Counted from the first letter of the stretch, positions 35,853-49,077 are shown. The stretch: DNA of 64,000 nucleotides from Cacajao melanocephalus (GCA_963573385.1 CAUYLG010044354.1:1-64000); one strand, 5' to 3'. The notes: generated by a model from the letters alone, not told the origin. Numbers and translations are program-made.

Positions 35853-36073
35853 AGGCCTCAGCAATGTTAACTGGGATTATAGGCTTGAGCCACTGTGCCC
35901 AGCTCACACAGCTTTAATTTTAATAGCAATTTAATAGGAGTAGAAATAGGTTTTCAGGGATAGTGATAGTGACTGTAACCATGGGATCCTTTTGTTCTGT
36001 GAGGAGAGAACAGACATTAGGGTGGACCCATCCTCCACTCTTGCAGGGATGAACTATGATATCTACATGGATG
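35853..36073 (-). repeat. Inverted duplication, arm B (with an Alu 5'-end scrap)
   Basis: Reverse-complement partner of 34834-35038. It holds only the first bases of an Alu (GGATTATAGGCTTGAGCC, ACTGTGCCCAGCTC on the + strand) and has a CACTAT tandem duplication relative to arm A. Similarity may persist weakly to about 35820. Confidence 0.92.
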
Positions 36074-36189
36074 ATTTCACATAAGCAATGGTAACAATAG
36101 TACCTATAAGCATTATTGTTATCATATAGATCGTCAGAGTCAATGCCAGATGTCAGCCCACTTCCCTTATTCATCACTATAATCATTAC

Positions 36190-36430
36190 TAATAATGAGT
36201 TTAAATGATACATGTGCCACGTACTGTGCCATAAGGTTTACATGGATTATTTTAGTAAACCCTCCCAATCACAGTTTAGTAAGGAGAGTGCTGACAATTG
36301 CCCACATTTCATAGATGAGGAAACTAGACCTCAGGGATGCTAAGTAAACTTGCTCAAGGTCATACAGCTAGTTAATGCTAGAGTTTAACTTCCATTCCAA
36401 ATGACTGTAGGACTTGAGCTCCCAACTGCA
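36190..36430 (-). repeat. MIR, antisense
   Basis: ACATTTCATAGATGAGGAAAC, CTTGCTCAAGGTCATACAGC and TAGTTAATGCTAGAG follow the reverse complement of the MIR core closely. Confidence 0.8.
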
Positions 36431-37849
36431 GGGTGCTTTCCTCCCTCCCCTAGAAGCCTCCCTTCTCTAGTTATTTTCAACAGGACATTTATCACTCTAA
36501 ATTCCACTGACTGAAACTCAATGACCTGCGGCAAACATTATTCTAAGGAACAATATTTGCACAATTTTCATATCTTAATGCAGCAACTTGAGCTTCCATA
36601 GAGATTTAAATCCCTAATGAAATTTCCTTGTCAAAATTCTTGCTGAAGGATTGTTTAATTTGCTGCTCATGATATCTTCAGAATGACTCTAGACTCAGGA
36701 AATAAGCTTTCATTCAGTACTCTCCCCTCCATTTTTCTTCTTCTGTCTCCTCTCTTCTCTCCATTCCTTCTTCCTTCCTTTCTCTCTCTCTCCCTGTCTG
36801 TCCAATGCATACTTTTGCTGAGTGAAATCCCCATTAACTGGGGGTGAGAAGCCCCTGCTCTTTTCTTCTCTCCCAGGCAATGCAAAGTTGGTTAGAAATG
36901 TGTACCTTTTACAGTAAATTTTTTAAATAAAATAAAATCTTAAATGACCTATATTTAGGAAAATGATGCAAAGATGTCACTGTGAGAGCCTTAATGGCTT
37001 AAATGACTATTTCAAAAACTCATCCCCTCTGCTCTCTTTTCAACTCCAAGAACCTAGAGCTAACTCCATTCAGGAACACATTTACATATGAGGATCAATC
37101 TTATAAAGTGCTTCAATGACAGTTTTTGTAAAAATATCTAACGCACCAATCTGTCAGATTGATCGAACCCTCCTGTGGATCAATGTACCACAAGTTGCAG
37201 TCACATCATGAGGCTGACTAGCAAGCAGGGGTACAGAAGGGACGTAGTGAGTGACTCAGACTTTAGTCAGAGTCAAGAGGAAGTGACCTTCTGTGGAGGA
37301 GCCAGCATCAGCTAATGTAGCAGTTTTGAAGGACATATTTCTGCCCCCTGTCTCCTGTGCTGCCAGTGCACCCAGGGATGCACCAGTAAGCTTCCCGGAA
37401 GCTGACTTGTAGACTCCTGCCCTGGTTTTCCTTCCTTACTACCCATTCCCATCCAGTGCAGTTGCCATCCCCAACCTTGAAGCAGAGTTAGATGGAGCTG
37501 AACTATGTGTTGGTCAGAACTGTGAGCCAGCCAAGGATTTTCTCCATCTCCTCTCTCATGAGCATGTGCCAAGCTAAGTTCCCATCAAGATCCTGACATA
37601 ATCACAGGCCAATGGAAGCATGGGGGCTGCTGCACAGAACAGACTCGGAACAGAATCGAAGAATGGGGTCAGGTAGAAAAGATGCCCATTGGAAGCAAGG
37701 GCGTGCCTCCTCACACACAGCTGGAGGCAGCCATTTCTACACCGCCCTATGCCTTTCTCTCCCTGTCAGAATTCAGTACTTAGCATCTTCCTGGCTGTGA
37801 CAGCAGGCTTGAGTCTGCAGGCTCAAGCTCTGGCATGCGGTGTATAGAG

Positions 37850-37995
37850 CTTAAATTTCTTGGAGTCATCTAGCCCCTCCGTGGAAGGAAGGACCATCAC
37901 TTCCATCACATATCCCTATGCGCTGACTTAAATTCCTACTCTGTTTCCTTGCGTCTTGGAAGCAGGCTCTGTTCTCATAGCACTTGGAACGATGC
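37850..37995 (+). repeat. L2-like fragment
   Basis: The order TTGGAAGCAGGCTCTGTTCTC, then ATAGCACTTGGAACGATGC weakly recalls the L2 3' region. Low confidence. Confidence 0.3.
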
Positions 37996-38584
37996 TAGGA
38001 CCCTGGTCTGGATGTGATTCAGGGGAAGACTAGTGAAGAAGATGATATGAGTTTAGACTTCCCATCAGCCCATACTGGGCTTGTGTGCCTCAGATTTCCA
38101 GGAGGAATCACTTCACAAGTCCATAAAGAAAAGAAAAAAACAATCTTCCATAGAGTGTGGTTCTAGGCCAAGTGAGGGTATCAGGTAGGAAAATAAATTC
38201 ATAAACACAACCCTACTTCCAAATGGTCTTCAAAGACAATCATATCATGTCCAAGCTTGGTCTCCTTCCTCATGTTCCCAGGGATTGTCACTCCCAGGGC
38301 CTAGACCATCAGGTTCAGAGCAAAGTGGTGCGCCTTTGCCATATGTGTCACAGTGAAGGAAGAAACATTGAGAACAGCCTGGAAAAGCCAATGTAGGGCC
38401 AGGAGCCTGGGCAGACATTTGCAAAGCATATATAAGGAGATCTTCCTGAAGATTATTAACAGGAAGTTTTCCCCCAAAAGGCCCATGTTTTATATTCTTG
38501 CCTTTCTCAGTTGTATTTAATATTGAGGAACATGTGTTGTGTGTGTCAACAATTAGGTGAAAGGGTGAAACAGAAGGTGCTCTG

Positions 38585-38705
38585 AATTGGAAGTGAAAGG
38601 GTTTTGGTTCTGATTCTGTGACCACCTGATCTGTGTGGTGTGGCCTTTGGCAAATCACAGTTTATTTGGACCTTGGTTTCTTTATCTGTAGAAAAATTCT
38701 ATGGA
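38585..38705 (+). repeat. MIR fragment, sense
   Basis: GGTTCTGATTCTGTGACCACC, then TGGCAAATCACAG, then TTTCTTTATCTGTAG in MIR order. Confidence 0.5.
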
Positions 38706-38896
38706 CATTCCACTTAAAGAAAGAGACAGCCCTCAGTAGAGCAGGCTGTCTTTGCAAGCCATTCAGAAAGGGAATTCAGTGCACCACTGAAATAGCATAT
38801 TTCTTCACTCAGTCATTCATTCATTTCCCCAGTTAATTAAGCACATATAACATGCACCGTGCTTTGGATCCAAACAACAATAATCACAGATCCTAT

Positions 38897-39250
38897 TGTC
38901 TTAATCCACTTGGGCTGCTATGGCAAAATACCACTAACTAGGTGGCTTATAAACAACAGAACTTTATTTCTCACTTTTGTGGATGTTAGGAAGTCAAAAT
39001 CAAGGTGCTGGCAGATTCAGTGTCTGCTGTGGGCAGTTTTCTCACAGGGTGTATTATCTGTGTCCTTACATTGCGGAAGGCATGAGACAGCTCTCTGGGC
39101 CTCTTTTGTAAGGACTTGAATCCTATTCATGAGGATTTTTTCCCCCTGACCTATCACCTCCCAGAGGCCCCACCTCTTACTAGCACCACATTAAGGATTA
39201 GGTTCCTACATAAGAATTTTGGTGGGACACAAACATTCAGACCATCGTAT
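38897..39250 (-). mobile_element. MLT1-like MaLR LTR, antisense
   Basis: Begins TGTCTTAATCCACTTGGGC and has ACTAGGTGGCTTATAAACAA, CAAGGTGCTGGCAGATTC, CACCTCCCAGAGGCCCCACC and GGTGGGACACAAACATTCAG, the reverse of a MaLR LTR, without interior. Confidence 0.75.
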
Positions 39251-39374
39251 CTACCATCAGTAAATTCATAGTGTAGTTAACTGTGTTTACTGACATTGAA
39301 TTACAGACTACAAAGGATGTAACATCTGCAAGATATTGAAATGTTTTCTTTCTTCACTCATTCAAAATCTTATT

Positions 39375-39555
39375 AATAGCTTTGACATTGGACAAGTTGC
39401 ATAACATCAATAAACCCTGGTTTTCTTCTTTATAAATTAAGATATTCTAATCTGTAACATATATAGCTGTTGCTAAGATGAAATAAAATACTCCAGAGCA
39501 TGTTATGCTTGGGACATTGTCAGAGCTCCATAAATATTATCAACATCATTATTTT
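39375..39555 (+). repeat. MIR, sense
   Basis: GGACAAGTTGCATAACATC, then TTCTTTATAAATTAAG, then GAGCTCCATAAATATTATC follow MIR order to its 3' end. Confidence 0.55.
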
Positions 39556-40474
39556 TGTTGTTTTAACTGTCATCTTGATTATTACACAGTGTGCAAGGCA
39601 CTGAGACAGGTGCTTCCAGGGATTAAAAAGCATACAACCTATTACCTGGCCTCGAGTATCTCCAGTTGTACCAAGGAAGTAAAAATGCACAAAGAAGTAC
39701 AAATAAGGACACACACTAAAGACACGATTGCTAAGGACATATAAAAATGGAGGGGCAATAGAAGTTCACATAAAGTGAAAAGAGAGATCTGGGTTACTCA
39801 GGAAAGGATTTCTCTAGAAGAGAAGATTGCCGTGAGCTATTCACACAGGGTGTGTATCCATGAACTGTTGTACAAGGTGCACACTGCCCAACTTCACTGG
39901 TATCATTTATACTAAAGTGTGATGGGCCTTCTGTGGAGAAGAACAACATGGTCCTGGGAAGGACGTTTCCATGAATAAATTAGATAGAGAAAAAGCAGAT
40001 TTTTGAGGACACAAAGCAGAAACTAATTACCACTTTCTCTTGGTCTGTTAATCCTTACAGAAGAAAGGGTGTATCTTCCAGACTGGGATCTGCTGGGAAT
40101 ACTTAAATCTGCTAAGCTACTCTGCCTTCCAGGAGACATAAAAACTATGTTAGCAGAATTGATTTAAATATAAAATTTGTTACTCTTATTACAGTCTTTC
40201 TGGTTTGGCATGAGGAGGCGTAAGAGAGAATCACGTGATTTTGACCACGTCACCGTGAATCTCACAAAGCCCATTAATTCCGTCAGGTTGTGGCATTTTT
40301 ATATATTTGATTGCTAATATCTTCAAGTCTTCAGTTTTAAATTGTATAAACACCAATCTTTTATCAATCATGTATGCAAACACATGATTTCTAGAAACTA
40401 TAAAAATAATTTTTTTACAAGAAAGGAAAAATTTCCTATGGGTGTATGATTCAGAGATAACTACCGATAATTAA

Positions 40475-40839
<365 letters not shown>

Positions 40840-40854
40840 TGTATTTGGTTTTAA

Positions 40855-41215
40855 CCATTACATTGAAAAACAGGCCTCACAGGGCCAGAGGGAAGCACAG
40901 GGGCACAGGGGCCCTTGCCTCTCCCAGCTCCAGTGTTTGGGTCTGTCTGCCTAGCTTGCTAACTGCAGTTTTCCCTGTTGGCCCTGGCTCACTGGGGGTC
41001 CACTCTACCCACTCTACCCAGGAAGATGGATTGTTCTTCTGCCCTCCCAGGGGAACTGTTGAGCAGGTCTGAAGACAGCTTCCAACTGGTTCTCAGTTCT
41101 ACTGTGTGGCCCACAGCTAGTCCACAGGACGTGTTCACTGCGTTGTCTCAATGTGTCCTGGGAGAGCTGGTCATTCAGAAGCCTCTATCAACAGACTGTC
41201 AGGATCAAAGATGAC
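40855..41215. other. GC-richer stretch, unidentified
   Basis: About 350 bases noticeably richer in G+C than the flanks, between an antisense and a sense Alu. It has small tandem units (GCACAGGG twice near 40895, CCACTCTACC twice near 40999). Two ~80-codon open frames cross it, but neither resembles a protein I know. Confidence 0.35.
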
Positions 41216-41463
41216 ACTTCCTCTCTCTCACCTCTCTTCTGTTCTTTTTATATTTTCAAAGTCAGAGAGGGAGATCAAGTGTTACGGAATAGTTCTAGAT
41301 TATCTAATTATTTCCTTTATAAATTCCACATTCGGTGATTTGTCTCACACTTCATTATCTTTTATTCATTATATTGACACCTTAATCAAATCCGAGGTAC
41401 AAGAAATTAAATATTCATATCTTATTACACAATATACTCATTTGCCTTACAAAATTAGGATTG

Positions 41464-41722
41464 GCTGGGTGCTCACGTGTGTCATCTCAGCACTTGAGCC
41501 CATGAGTTGGATGTCAGCCTGGGCAACATAGGGAAACCTTGTTTCCCGAAAAAAAAAAAAGCCAGCCATGGCTGTGTGCATCTGTAGTCCCAGCTACTTG
41601 GGCAGCTGAAACTGAAGGATCTCTTAAGCTCAGGAGTTCAAGGCTGAAGTGAGTTGTGATTGTGCCACTGCACTCCAGCCTGGGTGATATAGTGAGATCC
41701 TGTCTTGATTTTTTTAAAAAAA
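41464..41722 (+). mobile_element. Alu, old and internally deleted (AluJ-like)
   Basis: From GGCTGGGTGCTCACGTGTG to GTGAGATCCTGTCTTG. The left arm lost about 30 bases. Confidence 0.9.
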
Positions 41723-41744
41723 GAACACCACCAGGATTATACTA

Positions 41745-42420
41745 TCCATATTTTGTAACTTCTACTTTGGGCTCAATATATTGTGAACTTTTTCCCACAG
41801 CATTTTCATAATTGTATGTTATTTTAAACTATAATAAAGTATATTTTAAAGGTTATACTATTATAAGGACTTAACAAAAATTATTTTACCAGTCATCTAT
41901 GAAGGGCCATTTGGCTGGTTTCCAGTTTTGCCTGATTACCGTGATTGACAAGTGTTATGCAATAGGTCTCTGTACCTTGATATCCAAATGATTTCTTGGG
42001 GATAAATTCCTAGCTTTTGATATATTTTGATAACTTTTTCTCCAGAGAGATTATATCAATTTACATTTCCATAAGTGAAAAGTAAAATTGATTTTACTTG
42101 TTTCTTTACCAACACTAAATAGTATTGTTTTAATTGCTAATTGTACAGAGAAAATTTTTACCACTAATATTTTATATTGCACTTTGATTACCAGCAATAT
42201 TGAATGCTTTTTTCATTTATATGTTGGTTAGTTTCATTTCTACCTTTATGAATTTTTAATTATTTTCCTTTGCTCACTTTGAAATACTGTAATATTTCAG
42301 TCTTATTTAAGAGTTTTCTATTTTGATAATAATAAACTATTCACTATCATATAATTTTTCCAGATTGCTCTTTGATTTATTTGTAATACTTTTCAAAGCA
42401 TACAAAAGTTTTGCTTTTAT
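41745..42420 (-). mobile_element. Old L1/HAL1-type relic, antisense
   Basis: TTACCAGTCATCTATGAAGG, TTTGGCTGGTTTCCAGTTTT, GGGATAAATTCCTAGC and TTTACATTTCCATAAGTG follow the usual order of an antisense LINE 3' region. Heavily decayed. Confidence 0.55.
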
Positions 42421-43257
42421 AGAGTCAAATCTATTTAGTTATTTTAGAAAAATAGTTCATATGGGCTAATGCTATACTTAACCTAAGAATAAAATGAATT
42501 AATAGTAATTAAGCTATTCAATTTTATTATATTTCTTCTGAAATGTGTGTTAGTATGTAGTTATATATTAAGAGTAATTTGTTTAAAAATACATTGAATT
42601 TTTCCAACAGAATTTATTGAATAATCTGACATTTCTTGATGATTTACAAAGATAAATTAATTATATAATCTATAATTATACATATTTGGTGCTGTTTGTG
42701 GACGTTCTACTCTGTAGAGAGAGGTAACACTATGAGAATATTTAATTTTAAGAGAATTGTAATTTACATTTGGTTATAGTATTTCCTCAATTAAAAATAT
42801 ATTAGTGGTTAAATATGCTTCAACCCTATATTGATTTGAATTTGATTACATACGCATTTTAGAATAATATCTTATGCTTTGAAAAACAACCACTGTATGA
42901 TGTTAAATACATTGTAGGATTCAAAGCAGTATGTATGGTATGACTAGAGTGTCCATATAACTTATCATCTAAACTATGATACTTGGAGCATAAAAAGCAG
43001 AGCTATGAATAGTTACACTGGAATAAAAAATATGAGGCAAAACTATACACTCACCCAAATTTTGTAACATAAGCATGTGTATACTTAACTACATAGGCTT
43101 AAAAAAATACTCAAAGGCAATGAATTGCAAAATATGGTAGGATTGCACAATTTTTTCAATATCTTTTGTGTATTCTCCTAATTTTCTGCAACACATTTGT
43201 ATTGTATGTATTATTTTATTTCTTTTTAATTATTATTTTACATTTAATGATATTAAA

Positions 43258-43485
43258 AGAATGACAATAACAACAAATGCTTTCTTGATGATTACTGCCA
43301 GGCACTGATCTAAGCATTTTACAAATAATCCTCACACAGTTTTGTAAGGTAGTTTAAATTAATTCCCACTATAATGTATGGAAACTGAGAAAAATAAATT
43401 AAATAAATAGAAAATAAAATAATTTGTCCAAGGATACACACTTAGTAAATGGAAGTGCTGAAATTTTAAACCCACTTGGTATACA
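43258..43485 (-). repeat. MIR, antisense
   Basis: GCCAGGCACTGATCTAAGCAT, TTACAAATAATCCTCACAC, ATGGAAACTGAG and GTCCAAGGATACACAC follow the reverse of MIR, with an AT-rich insertion around 43390-43420. Confidence 0.75.
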
Positions 43486-45165
43486 GCTTAAAAAAATAGA
43501 ACATGAAGAAGCATTACTAACATCGAGAGAATCGCTTTCCCATAGCGTTCTAATTATGATTCCTCACATTGCTTATCTTCCTTTGAGCGTCATTATTTTT
43601 GATGTGACTTTTCATACTGTTCTGCTGTATTAGGATTTGTGGTGTCTTCTAACAAATTGTAATATGGGTTCCTGTGTAAAACTTGTGGGCTTGGAGGGAG
43701 GAGGGATTTATTTAGTTTTATCTTGACAGTTGCGACTTTAGTTTCAGGTAGAGTAGGGAAGGCTTTGCTCAAAGCCACCTTGCTCAGACATGCCCTAAGG
43801 TGATGTTCTGTGTTCATCTGGTCAGCAGGAATTTGCTGTTTGGAGACCTCCCCTCTGCTCATACCATGACTCCCCAGAGAGAAAGTCCTAGCAGTGTTTT
43901 TGGTCTCTGCTTATAGGGCACCTACAGCTAAAGTTGGTGTAAGGTAGTCATCTCGTGGCCATGGCTACCTGCTCAAGAAGTGTAAAGTCCAGGACAGGTG
44001 CCTAAGTTTCACCATTCTCTGCCGCCCCCCGCCACCTCCCTTTGCTCTCATCCTCTCCATTTGAGCAATCTTAATAGGGTTCATATCGCTCCTATAAGGT
44101 GTTTGGAGCCTGATTCTGCTCAACTCTCCATACAGCTTAATTTTATATACAAGTTTTTGTAGTATATTTCTACCTTCACTATATTTGCCTTATCACTTAT
44201 ATATGAGGATGGTGCCTCCTTCCAAGATTTATCTATTGATGTAGCTCCCCCTCCACATCCTATATTCATAATTTATTTATTTTTCCATGGAAAGCACATG
44301 AGGGAACAGTCTTTTGTGAGTATACCAATGGCCTTTTTAACTAGAAGTTTCCAAAGGGCTCACTTTTGAGTAAGTAGAAGGAAGCATTAAAAAAAAAATG
44401 GAAAATGTGGCCGAGAATACCTGAAGATTAAAAGTAAAGAAACGATAACCACAAAACGCAATTAGCCCTCAATCAAAAGGGTCCAGCACATTGGAGATTA
44501 CTTTCATTCTTCCATCCATAGCTTTTTGTGCTTCTTTCTCATAGTCCACTTTGGATAAATTTCAATCATATCTAATAACATGACATGTATCACTAGCTAG
44601 ACATAACCACTTTCTGCAAAATTCAGAAAAAAAAAACCATAATCATTTTCAACTCTGTTAAATAGACTTTCCTAAATGAATGTATTTATTTACATTATAT
44701 GCTCAAGAGCTAATTTTTAAGAAAAATGGCAGAATTACCTCTTTCTTTTGATGGTGTTTTCCATGATACAGATGCTAGGAGATGACCAACACAGTGCTGT
44801 ACCAAGCCACACACGCACAGTCCTTTTCCTGAGAGAGCTATTTTAACAGGATATGATAGAGCAATTTCACCAATGTGTGACTGACATGAAATAGAATGGT
44901 TTGAGCTATTGCCATCTTTATTTCTAATTTGGTACTACCAGCATTTCAGTTTTTAATATAGTTTTAATAAATTTGACACATGAATTATAAATAGTATTTC
45001 ATAATGTGGATTAAGAATGTGAGCAGAGAGAAGCAGAAAAGCTGACTACATTGTTGACAGTAATCAGAGACACAGGGTTCTGAATTTTCTCTTAAGAGAA
45101 ACATCTCCTTAGGTCCTCGTGGGCACATATTTCAAGTTTCAATAGAGGTTTTCACGGAATGAGGA

Positions 45166-45350
45166 CTTAACCATGCCAAGTTTTGTGCTAGGCCCCTGTC
45201 TACACTTCCTTATTTATTATTCCTGAGCTATAGTAATTTTATGGTGGAGGCAAGAGACATTCAGAAAAATTAATTAACCTACAAAAATAATTGATTTGTA
45301 AGCATTTGAAATCAAATCTTCTGAGTCTATACTTTATCCTTCAAAGTGCT
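45166..45350 (-). repeat. MIR, antisense, diverged
   Basis: GTTTTGTGCTAGGCCCCTG, then TTATTATTCCTGAGC, then AATTAATTAACC in reverse MIR order. Confidence 0.5.
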
Positions 45351-46159
45351 TTTTGTTATGGGCCAACCAAATTTTCTTGCAATAGGAAACTTTTTAATAT
45401 TTATTTTACTTTATTTTTTCATGAGTGGTCAAGAGGAAAACATTCGCCATCATTTATTGAAATTAGTATCTTCATTAAGCGTCGTGACTAGTGGTTTAAT
45501 TAAAAATGTAACTTGAAATAAGTCAAAAGATGGATGCATAATTAGTACAGTTTGATGTAAAATGATTGCATTATGCAAAGCAGTTCAAGGTACATAACCT
45601 AATTCTTATACAGGATAGGTGCTTGACAAAACTGTGAACAATTAAAATTAACTTTTTTGATGATTTGTTTGATATGTGGATAAATTTTTGAGAACCAGCA
45701 CTGGATTTTCTGAATTTCTGGCTCCCCTAACTTTTTTTAGTCTTTCTTTATGAATAGATTGTCACTGTTCAATTATATTGGTTGGTGTCTCCAAGGCTCC
45801 ATTTTCTTTGGAATCTTGAAAACTTCAACCCCTTCAGGGAAGTTTTGTTTGAGAATTAAGGTGGAATTGATCTGGCAGATAAACATTTGATTCCCACTGT
45901 GTTTTAAACCATGAGGAGGTTATCAAATTTTCAGTTTTTCGTGATTTCTTGTCTTCACAGAAAGGCTCTGTGATTATACCTGTAGGACGTTTTTAAATAT
46001 TGGGCATAACCCACTTTAGTTGTCCAGGAACACATTCCAGACCCAATAGGAGTGTTTTGTGGATAATCTGTAAATGATGTTCCTTAATTAAGAGTAAGCA
46101 ATGAGGAATTTATAAATCAAATAAACATTCCTATAGTGTAAGCCTGTTCAGCTACAAGT

Positions 46160-46300
46160 AACATTTATTAACAAACTATTGTAGTTCATGCAAGAAACCT
46201 TGCCAGATACATGCACAAATGTTCTATCATTTAACTCTTACAAGATAAAGTAGCTATTACTATCCTCATTTTTGAGCTATGCAAGTAAGACTAGAAAAGT
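46160..46300 (-). repeat. MIR, antisense, diverged
   Basis: ACATTTATTAACAAAC, ATCATTTAACTCTTACAAG and CTATTACTATCCTCATTTTTG follow the reverse of MIR. Confidence 0.6.
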
Positions 46301-46479
46301 AAAACCTAGATGAAGATAATCATCAAGACTTACTGTAAGATATAAGAAGAACTAAGTTGAGAGATATAGCATGCCTTACCATTTTACCATTTTTGTAAAA
46401 TGGCATTGTTCCTTAAGTATCCATCACTACAGTTCCAAATACAATCCTCAGACTATGTCTTAAATGTTTTTCTTAGCTT

Positions 46480-46640
46480 TTGTTTGTTTGGTTTTTGTGT
46501 GTCTCATTATGGAACTTAATCAACAGCTTGTTGAGGACAAGGACCATGCTGGATTTGGTTACCATGACATTTTAAGTGCCTTACATGCTTCCATTACATC
46601 AGACACTCAAGTAATTTTGACTGAACGAGTGAGAGAGAGA
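46480..46640 (+). repeat. L2 3'-end fragment, sense
   Basis: GCTTGTTGAGGACAAGGACC, then AGTGCCTTACATGC, then CACTCAAGTAATTTTGACTG match the L2 3' end in order. Confidence 0.55.
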
Positions 46641-46814
46641 CTTGTTCAAGGTAACATGTTTTACCAGCTCCCATTTTAAATGTGGCTTTAGTACAACCAC
46701 TTTAAAATGTATTTAGTATTCACCCAATGCCTATGACTTTGCTAAGTATTATGGATAATTAATGTAGAAACAGTATATGTTATTTTATTTTAAAATCCTA
46801 TTTTAATTGAATTT

Positions 46815-48060
46815 AATTTTTAGGATAGTAATACATTCACATGTTTCAGAATCAAACAGCATAAAAAGGTTTACAATAAAAAATCTTCTACCCTTATCCC
46901 CCATTCACCCAGTTTCTCTCTAATAGGCAATCAATGCTGTTAATTCCTTGTAAATCTTTATAAAGCTATTGTATAAATGTATAAGTAAAATGAACAAAAA
47001 AAACCCTTGTCTCTTTTTTTATAAATAACAGCTCATAATACATATTGTTCCACATCTTGCTTTTTCATCTAGCAATGATCTAGATTTTTGATCTAAAATG
47101 ATCAAGATGATTTTATTTCAGTTCATCTAGAACATTCTAATGTTTTTTATAGTTGGAAACAATTCCATTCATTGCATATAGCATAATATGACTGCTGTGG
47201 TCTGAATGTTTGTATGCCCACCAAAAGTTCATACCTTGAAACATAATTCCCAATGTGATGACATTAGGAGGTAGATTAGATAATCAGAGTGAAGTCTTCA
47301 CGAATGAGATTAATGCCCTTAAAGAGGCCCCAGAGCTGCCTGGCTTCTTCCAACATGTAAGGATACAGCAAAAAGATACAGTGTAAGTGCAAGGGCCTTT
47401 ACCTGCCAGCACTTTGATCTTGGACTTCCCAGGCTTTAGAACCATAATTAATAGATTGCTGTTATTTATAAACTACCCAATTTACGATATGTTGTTACAG
47501 CAATCCAGAGGGAATCAGAAAACAATGTAACAGCCCATCTGTGAATTTGCATTTAGTTTCTTCGCTGTTTAAATTATGCTACTTTAAGTCGTATGTAGAA
47601 TAAATTTCTAAAGTGGAAAATTAGGGTGAAATATATGTACCTTTATAGACCTTTGGGTTTTTCTCATTGGCATCCCTAGAATGGTGCCAATTTCAAATCT
47701 TAAACCTTCTGTTTTCCAAAGTCTCTTTGACATGACGGTTGGTTTAATGAAACTATATTTGTCTATGTTTAATCTTAGAAGTGAAGAGCGCTAACTCATG
47801 TATTTTTAAACTTCTTTTTATGAGGAGTGACATGAAAATATCTTTTTATATTTAAAAGTTATTTATATTTTTTTTCTGTGAAGTTTCTTAATATTCTTCC
47901 CCAGTGTGTAATTCAGTTATTGGTCATTTTTCTTATTGATTTGTAGGAGCTATTTTTGTTTAAGGGAAATTAGGACTTTGATTATGACATGAGATTGAAA
48001 TAAGTTTTTCTTTCGATCGTTGCCTTTTGTCTTTGATTAAGATAATTCAGGCAAAACAGG
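46815..48060 (-). mobile_element. Old L1M/HAL1-type relic, antisense, split by an LTR
   Basis: 46815-47192 (TTCAGAATCAAACAGC onward) and 47526-48060 (CCCATCTGTGAATTTGC, TTTTTCTCATTGGCATC) read as one antisense LINE relic interrupted by an MLT1-like LTR. Decayed; ends approximate. Confidence 0.5.
47193..47525 (+). mobile_element. MLT1-like MaLR solo LTR nested in an older LINE
   Basis: Begins TGCTGTGGTCTGAATG and shows CCCAATGTGATGACATTAGG, TGCCCTTAAAGAGGCCCC, ACTTTGATCTTGGACTTCCC and GATATGTTGTTACAGCAATC in LTR order. Confidence 0.75.
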
Positions 48061-48066
48061 AAACTT

Positions 48067-48200
48067 CTTTTTCCTTTTTTTTTTTTTTCACTCATTCTTG
48101 TTTTCTCCCTCCCTCCTTCTCTCCTCCCTGCCTCCTTCTTTTTTCCTCTCTTTATTTCTTTGTTTTTCCTCCCTTCTTTATTTCTTTTATTCTTTTATTA
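48067..48200. repeat. Pyrimidine-rich low-complexity tract
   Basis: T-run of about 20 then CCTCC/CTTT-type text. Confidence 0.85.
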
Positions 48201-48264
48201 GAATAAATAATGTTTATTATTGTAACTATTGGGTTTTGTTTAATACTTAAAAAGTTCCTTCTCA

Positions 48265-48318
48265 CTCACTAATTTTTCTATCTAAAATTTACTCACTAAT
48301 TTTTCTATCTAAAAATTA
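48265..48318. repeat. 27-bp tandem duplication
   Basis: CTCACTAATTTTTCTATCTA plus AAATTTA at 48265-48291 repeats at 48292-48318 with one or two changes. Confidence 0.9.
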
Positions 48319-49077
48319 TAGGAATGTAATCATTTCAGTATTTTATCCTTAAATCTTGAATCCAGCTTTCTTTTTTCCTAGATGATTACACAGATTCCCA
48401 AGATTACTTAATTAATAATATTAGTAGTAGCATATTTGTCAGTATTAAATTACATTTATTAATAATGTCATATTCTTATAAATAAATAAAAACTTAAGAT
48501 ACATAATGAAATATTTCATATTTATTTGATTCTATTTCTGATATTTCTATTCTGCTCTATGGATCCATATGTCTGTGCATCATTAAAATACTCTTAATTA
48601 TTGAGGTTTTATTAATATATTAAAAAAGAGAGCATACCTTTCTTTAGTTGTCTTCCATCCCCCAAATTCAAATTTGTTTTATTATCTCATTTTCATCTCA
48701 CAAGTGATTACTAATATATACTTAGGAGTGGATTGTTATACTTAAAGGTTGCTCTGATGAAACATGAGTTAATGAAGCAGAAGAAGCCAGGCTACAAAAT
48801 GAGAGAAGTTAAAGAGAGAAAGGGGGGAAAGAAAAAAAGAAGCAGATAAACATTGCTTTGCTTCTGGAATCGGCATCCCACATAACTCTTTTATTTTTTT
48901 CATAGCCAGGAAAGAAGACTTACTATTGTTTTCAAATGACAAACCTCAGCCTTATTTCATTAGGTATACCTTGAGGTCCAGAGACCAATTCTGTTGTGCT
49001 ATTATGTAGCTTTATTTGACTCCTAACATGCCTTATCTTTCCATTGTGTGGAGTGTTTCATTATCTAAAGCAAGTAC

